From Streptomyces regalis (GTDB taxonomy: Bacteria > Actinomycetota > Actinomycetes > Streptomycetales > Streptomycetaceae), in contig NZ_LLZG01000400.1 of NCBI RefSeq assembly GCF_001509475.1, forward strand, positions 1 to 42,280: DNA of 42,280 bases. Direction: 5' to 3'. The notes beneath the pieces are model-generated. The model did not search any database, had not been told where the DNA came from, and saw only the letters and a program-made list of their open reading frames with translations. Both the position numbers and the translations under genes were made by a program. Shown here in pieces: positions 26,110-32,200 of the stretch; within the stretch, counting starts at the first letter, position 1, and every line of letters begins with the position of its first letter.

Positions 26110-26505
26110 ATGGACCCGATCACACCCGAACTGCTCATGGCCGTCGCGGGCGGCACCGCGAGTGCGGCGGGGCAGCAGATCTGGACGACGCTGCGTGAAC
26201 TGGTCACCCGCCGGTCATCGGACGGCGAGGCGGAGCTGACGGCTCTCGCGCAGGCGACGGCCAGCGAGCAGCGGGCCGGCGCGCTGGCCGAGGTCCTGGC
26301 GTTGCGCGCCCGCCAGGACCCCGACTTCGCCGCGGCACTCGACGCCTGGCGCCGTCAGGCCGAGGCACTGGAGCCCGCGCCCGCGCCACCGGCGTCGACC
26401 GGCTCCGGTGACGTGACCAACCGGTCCGAGGGCACGGTCCACGGCAATCTCGTCCAGGCGCGGGACATCCACGGGTCCATTCATTTCGGGAACCCCGGTA
26501 ACTAG
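26110..26505 (+). CDS. Small helical protein with C-terminal amyloid-like motif (Bell-type effector candidate 1)
   Basis: A 131-aa protein. Residues 1-92 are predicted helical and amphipathic, with a hydrophobic N-terminus (ITPELLMAVAGGTASAAGQQ), then LTALAQATASEQRAGALAEVLALRARQDPDFAAALDAWRR. A Pro/Ala linker follows, then the motif GTVHGNLVQARDIHGSIHFG (about 107-126). From memory, this order (helical Bell domain, then bacterial amyloid signalling sequence) is that of proposed cell-death effectors encoded beside NLR-type NTPases. Ribosome site ggagg 5 nt before the ATG. It is divergent from the NACHT gene by 139 bp, and its stop overlaps that of the convergent TPR gene (ctag). The motif shares NLVQ with the NACHT partner. 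Toxicity is inference. Confidence 0.75.
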   Translation: MDPITPELLMAVAGGTASAAGQQIWTTLRELVTRRSSDGEAELTALAQATASEQRAGALAEVLALRARQDPDFAAALDAWRRQAEALEPAPAPPASTGSGDVTNRSEGTVHGNLVQARDIHGSIHFGNPGN

Positions 26506-28076
26506 GGACCCGCGGGGCCTTCCCGACGGCAACGCGCCTTTGACGCCCGGGTCTGCGGGTGGTTCTCGCCCAGCACTCGTCGGCGGCGCTGCCAGGTGTC
26601 CTCGTCCAGTGCCCTCGCGGCCTCGGCCTTTCCTAGTTCCTCGAGGGTGAAGGCGAGGTTGGCGGCCTCGTGCAGGGTCTGGGGATGGTCCTCGCCGAGG
26701 GTGCGCCGATAGCGGGTGAGCGCGTCCTCCTGAAGAGCCCGCGCCCCCTCGAAGTCCCGGGTTTGGTAGAGGCTGATCGCCAGGTTGGAGACCGCGTGCA
26801 GGGTTTCGGCGTGGTCGTCGCCGAGCGCCTGCCTGTTCAACCGCAGCCTGTCCTCCATCAGATCCCTGGCACGCTCATGCTCGCCGAGCGCGTTGAGGCT
26901 CGCGGCCAAGTTGCCCACAACGCTCAGGGTGTCGGCGTGCGATTCGCCCAGTGTCCTGCAGAGCCGGGGAAGTGCGTCCTCCCACAGGGCGCGCGCCTCC
27001 TGGTGCTTCCCGGAGCCGAAGAGGCATCCGGCGAGCCTGTTGGCCATGGCCAGGGTGTCCCGGTGATCCTCCCCGAGGTTCGCGGCCCACTGGCGGTGAA
27101 CCGGGCGCGCGACGGTGATACCGACCTGATGCTGGCCCGACAGGAAGAAGTAGCGCACGACGCGTACGAGAAGGTCACGGAACTGCGCGGACTCCTGGCC
27201 GGCGAAGTCCGGGCGGCCGAGCAGCATCCGCACTTGACTGGCGAGCGCGCGGTAGTCGTCCCAGGAGGCCGGGTCGTCGGGATCGGTCACCCGCAGGCCG
27301 GCGTCCCGGTCCAGTACCGCACGATAGGGGTCGTCGGACACGGCGGCCCGCTGAGTGGGCCGGATCGCTGGGGCCGGCTCGGACTCGAAGCGGAGAGCCG
27401 GGCAGCCGGGTTCATGGCCGATGAACCCGCAGCCCGAGTTGATCGGGGACGGAGCGCGGTCCTCGGAATAGAGCGCGGCCACTGGGTACGCCTCGAACGG
27501 CTCGCCGTTGTTGTCGATGACGACGGTTCCCTCGTATTCCGCACACTCCCAGTCGAGCTCGATCCGCCAGCGGACCTCGTAGCTCCGCACGACGGCCTCG
27601 AAGTGGAACTCCTCCACGTCGGTGGCGCTGATGGAGAACGGGAAGTCCGGCCCCTGCGCGTGCAGTTGTGGCGGGTCGGTGTCCAGCTCGGTCTTGAAGT
27701 ACCGGGGCGCCATCGCCCGGCCGATCCTGGGCTTGAGACAGGCCGGTCGAGGAGCCCGACGGGACTCCACGACGACCCGGGCAGCGCGCAGAATCACCGC
27801 CCGCGTCGTGGGCCGGGCCTGCAGAGTGACGATGTAGAGCGTGCCGCTGGGCGCCATGGGCCTCGGCGGGTCGGCGTCCACGACCAGGTCGGCCAAGGTC
27901 GAACCGGGCTGCCGCCGCACCCGGACGATGACCGGGTTCTGGAGATTGCTCAGTTCGTCGCGCTGGCCCTGGTGGAAGTGCACATCGCCGCGGATGCTGC
28001 CCGCCATGACGACATCGCCGTAATATCCGTCACAGATCTCGTTGCGCACATGAGTGGACTGGACTTCGTCTTCCAT
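26502..28076 (-). CDS. TPR protein with N-terminal amyloid-like motif
   Basis: A 524-aa cytosolic protein. The motif GYYGDVVMAGSIRGDVHF (about residues 17-34) opens it, in the position where NLR receptors carry their amyloid signal. A beta-rich middle (45-225) has no family I recognise. The C-terminal third is tetratricopeptide repeats of the FxxA/LGxDHPxTL style (NRLAGCLFGSGKHQEARALWEDALPRLCRTLGESHADTL and three further units to residue 515). It has no NTPase, so it may act as a TPR sensor or adaptor that can nucleate the effector at 26110. The ATG at 28076 is preceded by ggggga with 5-nt spacing; the in-frame ATG at 28082 and GTG at 28103 are poorer. Stop codons of this gene and the effector share ctag at 26502-26505. 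Confidence 0.8.
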   Translation of the reverse strand: MEDEVQSTHVRNEICDGYYGDVVMAGSIRGDVHFHQGQRDELSNLQNPVIVRVRRQPGSTLADLVVDADPPRPMAPSGTLYIVTLQARPTTRAVILRAARVVVESRRAPRPACLKPRIGRAMAPRYFKTELDTDPPQLHAQGPDFPFSISATDVEEFHFEAVVRSYEVRWRIELDWECAEYEGTVVIDNNGEPFEAYPVAALYSEDRAPSPINSGCGFIGHEPGCPALRFESEPAPAIRPTQRAAVSDDPYRAVLDRDAGLRVTDPDDPASWDDYRALASQVRMLLGRPDFAGQESAQFRDLLVRVVRYFFLSGQHQVGITVARPVHRQWAANLGEDHRDTLAMANRLAGCLFGSGKHQEARALWEDALPRLCRTLGESHADTLSVVGNLAASLNALGEHERARDLMEDRLRLNRQALGDDHAETLHAVSNLAISLYQTRDFEGARALQEDALTRYRRTLGEDHPQTLHEAANLAFTLEELGKAEAARALDEDTWQRRRRVLGENHPQTRASKARCRREGPAGP

Positions 28077-28149
28077 GGGCATCCCCCGTCGCTCACGAAC
28101 CACTGACTGCTCCGCAAACCAGCGTAGGCATTAACTCCCCTTTGAAACC

Positions 28150-28914
28150 ATGGAGTTGAGCATTCACACGAGCAACTGGGGACAACGTTGGCTTCTTGAC
28201 GGAATGCGGCCGTACCAGTGGCCTGAAGAGATGGACCCCAACGCGTCGGACGACACCCCACAGATCGTCGCGCTCATACGCGGAGCCCTCGAACCCGGGG
28301 ACGAGTCCCGGAAGTTCGCCTCACCACTGTTCCGCGCTGCCCGCCTCGCCGAGAAGCGGATACGCACCGCGCAGAGCGACGACGACGTGCTGCGCTACGC
28401 ATGGCTGCGCGGCACCGCTCTGCACCCGCTCGCGGTCATCTGGGCCCACTTCGGGAAGCCGACGGTGAGCATGGCGCACGCGCAGCCGGCCCTGGCCTCC
28501 TACGACTATGTGCGCCTCAGCGGTTTCGCTCTGCCCAGAGAACTGGTCATCCCGCACATCGGCCTCTCCGAGGAGGCCGTCGCGCAGGCCGAGCACCCTT
28601 CCGCCAAGCTGCCGGTCCTGGCCCACGCCGACCTGAACGCGAGGTTCGCCCTGCTCCTGGCCCGGCATGCGAAGTACGACGATCCCGGCCGCCCGTACCG
28701 CCGGGGCGTCCCGCGCCTTCCGTCGCCCTCGCCCTACGCCGGCCTGTGGCTGCCCCGCGAGGTGCTCCAGCGGATGCAGGACGTCAATGAAACCGTCAGG
28801 GACCTGGATGTTCCCCTGTTCGACAAGTCCCGCATCCACGATGTCCTGTTCAAGGCCGGGGCGGCACTGAAGGAACGCCTCGACGGCGACCTCAGTGGGC
28901 GGCGTCGCCGATGA
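28150..28914 (+). CDS. Unrecognised 254-aa protein divergent from the TPR gene
   Basis: A soluble protein, mixed alpha-helical, with no signal peptide or membrane helix and no motif I can assign to a family. Notable segments: SPLFRAARLAEKRIRTAQSDDDVLRYAWLRGTALHPLAVIWAHFGKP (about residues 57-103), and KLPVLAHADLNARFALLLARHAKYD near 160. It starts 73 bp from the TPR gene on the opposite strand, so the two may share control. No convincing ribosome site precedes the ATG. The 3' end overlaps the convergent DUF397 gene by 23 nt. Codon use matches the host, so the frame is probably real. It may belong to the NACHT/TPR locus or simply be inserted beside it. Confidence 0.6.
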   Translation: MELSIHTSNWGQRWLLDGMRPYQWPEEMDPNASDDTPQIVALIRGALEPGDESRKFASPLFRAARLAEKRIRTAQSDDDVLRYAWLRGTALHPLAVIWAHFGKPTVSMAHAQPALASYDYVRLSGFALPRELVIPHIGLSEEAVAQAEHPSAKLPVLAHADLNARFALLLARHAKYDDPGRPYRRGVPRLPSPSPYAGLWLPREVLQRMQDVNETVRDLDVPLFDKSRIHDVLFKAGAALKERLDGDLSGRRRR

Positions 28915-29140
28915 AGAGGGCCCAGGCGTCGGTGGAGACGGTGAGGTTTGGGCCGTCGGGGTTTTTGGAGTCGCGGATGTGGATGGTGGTGGCGGTGTGG
29001 GGGCAGAGGGCGACTTCGACGCATTCGCCGCCGCTGCTGCTGCTGTACGACGACTTGCGCCAGGCGTAGGCGACTTCGAGGCATTCGCCGCCACTGTCAC
29101 TGCTGTAGCTGGTCTTGAACCACCGCAGGGTGCCGGTCAC
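28892..29140 (-). CDS. DUF397 protein with duplicated core motif
   Basis: An 82-aa DUF397 protein, the small partner found next to XRE/DUF5753 regulators across actinomycetes. The family core W-K-x-S-Y-S-S-x-x-G-G-E-C-x-E-V-A appears twice (residues about 7-24 and 27-44), followed by the usual HIRDSKNPDGPNLTVSTDAWALFIG tail. Such modules regulate development or act in toxin-antitoxin-like fashion in known cases. GTG start overlaps the regulator stop by 4 nt (translational coupling). Confidence 0.88.
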   Translation of the reverse strand: MTGTLRWFKTSYSSDSGGECLEVAYAWRKSSYSSSSGGECVEVALCPHTATTIHIRDSKNPDGPNLTVSTDAWALFIGDAAH

Positions 29141-29973
29141 TGGAATTCTCCTGCCAACTGCTCGATGAGGCCCAGCGATTCCCGTGGACCCAGGGCCTGT
29201 GATCGGATCTTCGCATAGCGGTGCATGTATGTCGTCACCTTGGCAGGCTCGCTGACGAGGATGCTTTCGTCCTGGGGCTCCAGGTAGACGAGGTGCTCGT
29301 GATCGGGGGTTTCCACGAGCGTCACGTCACCGCGGTCGCCAGCGTGTTCACCGTCCAGCCCGCAGCCCATCGGCAGCACATGGACCGTGACGTTGCGGCG
29401 CTTCGCGCACTCCACGAGGCGCAGTAGCTGCCCGCGCATGACCTCCCGGCTGCCGATCGTACGTCGCAGTGCGGACTCCTCGATGATCAGCTCGATCAGT
29501 GCCGTCGGATCCCGGTCGAAGAGCGACCGTCGCGCCAACCGCGCCTCGACCAGCTCTTCCACGCGCTCGTCCTTGAGCGGTGGATAGCCGCCGCCGATCA
29601 GCGCACGGGCGTACTCCTCCGTCTGGAAGAGGCCGTGGACCACGAAGGTGACGTACGTGGAGAGCGTCAACGCCCGCTGCTCCAGCAGGACGTAGTTCTT
29701 GAACTGCGCCGGGTACTTGTCCAGCCGCATCAACTCACGTGCCTTCTCGAAGACCCCCAGCCCGCCCCCGATCTCCTGCTCCAACCCCACCAGCATCTGA
29801 TCACTCGCGGGCTGCGCACACGTCTCCATCGCGCTGATTGCCGCCGCCGTGTACCCGAGTTTCTCGCCCAACTGCGGCTGCGTCAACCCGTGTTGCTCCC
29901 GCAACGCCTTCGCCAGGGCGGCGACCAAATGGGCCGTACCGCCTGCCTCCGTCTTGTTCTCCGCCCGCGCCAT
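29137..29973 (-). CDS. XRE family regulator with DUF5753 domain
   Basis: A 278-aa regulator. The N-terminal helix-turn-helix (about residues 16-75) reads LAKALREQHGLTQPQLGEKLGYTAAAISAMETCAQPAS. DUF5753 follows, with FQTEEYARALIGGGYPPLKDERVEELVEARLARRSLFDRDP and RRNVTVHVLPMGCGLDGEHAGDRGDVTLVETPDHEHLVYLE. The ATG at 29973 was chosen for its ggaggtg ribosome site 6 nt upstream. It is cotranscribed with the DUF397 gene. Four TCAACCG repeats sit directly upstream and probably form its operator. Confidence 0.92.
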   Translation of the reverse strand: MARAENKTEAGGTAHLVAALAKALREQHGLTQPQLGEKLGYTAAAISAMETCAQPASDQMLVGLEQEIGGGLGVFEKARELMRLDKYPAQFKNYVLLEQRALTLSTYVTFVVHGLFQTEEYARALIGGGYPPLKDERVEELVEARLARRSLFDRDPTALIELIIEESALRRTIGSREVMRGQLLRLVECAKRRNVTVHVLPMGCGLDGEHAGDRGDVTLVETPDHEHLVYLEPQDESILVSEPAKVTTYMHRYAKIRSQALGPRESLGLIEQLAGEFQ

Positions 29974-29990
29974 TGCGGTCACCTCCGAAC

Positions 29991-30048
29991 TCAACCGAAC
30001 TCAACCGGTCACAACTCACGGACGTCGCCACTCAACCGTGTTCAACCG
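29991..30048. promoter_or_regulatory. Helically phased TCAACCG repeats upstream of the XRE/DUF397 operon
   Basis: TCAACCG occurs at 29991, 30001, 30032 and 30042: two pairs, each with about 10-bp period, with the pairs 41 bp apart, so all four lie on one face of the helix. They occupy the spacer between the XRE gene and the divergent gene at 30099. Confidence 0.6.
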
Positions 30049-30098
30049 ACGACTCAGAGTCATGGATCACGCTAGCCCCGCACCCGCAAACTGGCCCC

Positions 30099-30494
30099 GT
30101 GAATACGCAAAGTGACTTGACCTGGCTCCCGGCCACCGGCGTTCAACTCCGCAAGGCAGGCGTCCAGTTCGACGCGATCAGAGTCGACGGCGAGAAGGGC
30201 CGGGACGTCGCCGACTGGCTGGCGCGGATGACCGGCGGCGATCCGGGGCCCATCGTCGAGACGGCGACGGGTCGGCGCGGGGTGTACTTCCTCGTGCCCG
30301 TGGGCAGCGTGTCCCATCGTGCCTGGCCCGACGGCGTCACCCGCTTCACCGCAAGCGCGGGCCATGTCTCGTACATCCCGGTACCCGCGCTCAACGGTCC
30401 GACCTGGCCCTTGAGTTGGCGCTATCGGCCCACGACCCCCGACCGCCTCGTCCACACGCGTCTGCTGTGCACCGCCCTTCACTCTCAGGAGTGA
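30099..30494 (+). CDS. Short primase-polymerase-like conserved protein
   Basis: A 131-aa soluble protein opening VNTQSDLTWLPATGVQLRKAGVQFDAIRVDGEKGRDVADWL and containing ETATGRRGVYFLVPVGS. In layout this resembles the N-terminal half of bifunctional primase/polymerase-type proteins often found beside XRE/DUF397 pairs in Streptomyces, but it is too short and lacks an evident catalytic triad, so it is probably a non-catalytic derivative. GTG start at 30099, no clear ribosome site. It shares the TCAACCG-containing spacer with the regulator and is likely controlled by it (inference). Confidence 0.6.
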   Translation: MNTQSDLTWLPATGVQLRKAGVQFDAIRVDGEKGRDVADWLARMTGGDPGPIVETATGRRGVYFLVPVGSVSHRAWPDGVTRFTASAGHVSYIPVPALNGPTWPLSWRYRPTTPDRLVHTRLLCTALHSQE

Positions 30495-30578
30495 AGAACG
30501 CGAACTTCCGCCCGGGAAAAGGCGGTTTCGACTTGCAATCGTCGCTCTGCGTGGCCTTAGAGTCACGCCAACAGAAAT

Positions 30579-30607
30579 GCCCCCGCGGTGCGCCAACACC
30601 CGGGGGC
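30579..30607 (+). terminator. Hairpin between genes
   Basis: Outer arms gcccccg / cgggggc and inner arms ggtg / cacc with one bulge and a cgccaa loop form an 11-bp stem. It may end the gene at 30099, although it sits 85 nt beyond its stop, or structure the leader of the next gene. Confidence 0.5.
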
Positions 30608-30632
30608 TCGACACCAGGAGCAGTCCCTCCGG

Positions 30633-31352
30633 ATGCGTACTCATCGTACGACGCCTGCCCGCGTCTTTTCAGGCCTGTCTGCCGCCCTTCTCCGTGACCG
30701 GAGCATCTCCTGGCGCGCGGTGAGCGTACTGACGTACCTGCTGGCCCTCCCGCACCACACCCGCGTCACCCTCCGCGCGCTGGCCTCGCCGAGTGTCGAG
30801 AAGCGGGCGGGGATCGTCGCCGCCCTGCGTGAACTGGAGGAACGACGGTATCTGCGGCGGGTCGTGCGGGACGGGCGCGGCGACGGGGCGGCAGGCCAAC
30901 TCTCCGTCGTCTACGAGGTGTTCGACGCCCCGTACGAAGCCGCGCCACGAACGGGTGAAACCAAAAAAGTGCCCGGCCGGGCTGCGTCGCCGGGCAGGCG
31001 GACCGCCGCAGCCGTCCGTCTGCTCCTCCTGCTCGGGGAGTACGACCGGCGTCTCACGCTCGACGGCGCCGAGGCGCGGCGGCTCGCGCCGCTGGTGGAG
31101 GAGTGGTGGCGGCGGGGCGCGAGCAGTGCCCAGGTGCGGGCGGCGGTGACGGGTGGCTGGCCTCGGTGGGCGGGCTCGGCGTACGGCCACATCGAGGCTC
31201 GGCTGCGGGACGGGCTGCATCGCCGGGTGGCACCAACAGGCGTTCCTGTCGGGGCTGTTGAGGTTGATTTCCGTAGGCGGCGAGGGTTCGCCTGGCGGTT
31301 CCTTCGAGAGAAATGGAGTGTTTTCGATGACCGTCGCACTAGAGCGGCCTGA
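30633..31352 (+). CDS. Winged-helix-like conserved Streptomyces protein
   Basis: A 239-aa basic protein beginning MRTHRTTPARVFSGLSAALLRDRSISWRAVSVLTYLLALP. The segment after it (VEKRAGIVAALRELEERRYLRRVVRDGRG, about residues 62-90) reads as a winged helix like those in replication- or plasmid-associated HTH proteins; the central linker is disordered, and LRLLLL-type helices follow. I know similar Streptomyces proteins only as conserved hypotheticals. The ATG at 30633 was chosen over an upstream in-frame start because the conserved block begins there. The last 50 residues (from VAPTGVPVG) are rich in Arg and do not resemble the relatives I recall; a late frameshift is possible. Confidence 0.6.
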   Translation: MRTHRTTPARVFSGLSAALLRDRSISWRAVSVLTYLLALPHHTRVTLRALASPSVEKRAGIVAALRELEERRYLRRVVRDGRGDGAAGQLSVVYEVFDAPYEAAPRTGETKKVPGRAASPGRRTAAAVRLLLLLGEYDRRLTLDGAEARRLAPLVEEWWRRGASSAQVRAAVTGGWPRWAGSAYGHIEARLRDGLHRRVAPTGVPVGAVEVDFRRRRGFAWRFLREKWSVFDDRRTRAA

Positions 31353-31356
31353 GGTG

Positions 31357-31374
31357 GTATACCGACGGTATACT
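31357..31374 (+). promoter_or_regulatory. Operator palindrome and -10 of the toxin-antitoxin operon
   Basis: A perfect palindrome gtataccg-a-cggtatac (31357-31373) encloses the -10-like TATACT (31369-31374), 7 bp before the antitoxin ATG. Transcription would therefore begin at or beside the start codon, giving a leaderless message, and the antitoxin bound to the palindrome would cover the -10. Confidence 0.75.
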
Positions 31375-31380
31375 GTCGTC

Positions 31381-31644
31381 ATGGCTGACACCACCGTCAA
31401 GGTCGACCCCGCTGTCCGTGACCGCCTCATGGTCCTCGCCCGCGAGCGCGGGATGACCATGCGTGACCTGATTGCCGAGCTGGCGGGGGCCACGCCGACC
31501 AAGGAGGAGCTGCGGAAGCGGTACGAGGAGACGAAGGCGTACTGCGAGACGCACTTCGGGGTGACGCTCACGGACGAAGACCACGACAGGGTGGAGAAGG
31601 TCTGGCAGGACCTTGAGGCCGGTCGGCCCGTGGACAGCCTGTGA
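31381..31644 (+). CDS. Ribbon-helix-helix-type antitoxin
   Basis: An 87-aa protein: MADTTVKVDPAVRDRLMVLARERGMTMRDLIAELA is a ribbon-helix-helix DNA-binding fold (about residues 4-40). The charged C-terminal half (KEELRKRYEETKAYCETHFGVTLTDEDHDRVEKVWQDLE) is typical of the toxin-binding tail of VapB/RHH antitoxins. It overlaps the downstream gene by 4 nt (GTGA) and sits behind a perfect palindrome overlapping its promoter, which fits autoregulation. Confidence 0.8.
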   Translation: MADTTVKVDPAVRDRLMVLARERGMTMRDLIAELAGATPTKEELRKRYEETKAYCETHFGVTLTDEDHDRVEKVWQDLEAGRPVDSL

Positions 31645-32054
31645 GCGCGGCGAGGGCCGGGTCGACCGGCGTCGTGTTCGACGAGTCGGCCCTGCTGGCG
31701 CTCGGCTCGGGGAACTCGCTGGCCTCTCAGTTCGTCGCGAACACCGAGCACGGGCCCACTCGGCATGTGTACGTTCCGGCGCTTTGCCTGGCCGCTGCCG
31801 ACGGCATGCGCAAGGGACTTGCCGAGCATGTCGGAGCGCTGCCCGCCGTGGAGATCGTCGAGTTGGACTTCGCCGGGGCGTCCACCGTGGGTGGGCTGTT
31901 GCGTGACGGGGTGGAGTGGCGGCTCGGCCACGCGGTCCATCTGTCCCGGCCGACGCCGGACTGGCCAGACGGGCGCCATGTGCTGACCGTCGAACCCGAC
32001 CTGTACGCGGACATGCCCCTCGTACGGACCATCAGGTTGCCGCGCCAGCGATGA
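31641..32054 (+). CDS. PIN-like toxin candidate
   Basis: A 137-aa protein coupled to the antitoxin. The opening VVFDESALLALGSGNSLASQFV looks like the first strand of PIN-domain nucleases (acidic residue after a hydrophobic strand), and HVYVPALCLAAADGMRKGLAEHV, then ALPAVEIVELDFAGASTVGGLL, follow the same order of helices. The canonical late acidic pairs are hard to place, so it is either a divergent VapC-like ribonuclease or a related fold. Gene order and overlap strongly support a toxin-antitoxin pair. Confidence 0.65.
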   Translation: MSAARAGSTGVVFDESALLALGSGNSLASQFVANTEHGPTRHVYVPALCLAAADGMRKGLAEHVGALPAVEIVELDFAGASTVGGLLRDGVEWRLGHAVHLSRPTPDWPDGRHVLTVEPDLYADMPLVRTIRLPRQR

Positions 32055-32200
32055 CCACAAGGCGAGGGTGCCCGCCGGGTGCCCTCGCCCGGCGCCCCGG
32101 TCCGCTCAGATGGGCCGGGGCCCTGGTGTTCGTGGGGAACGGGTAAGCGGGTAAGGGGAGTTGAGCAGAGGAGTGTGGCGGAGGGAACGGGGACGGGAGC

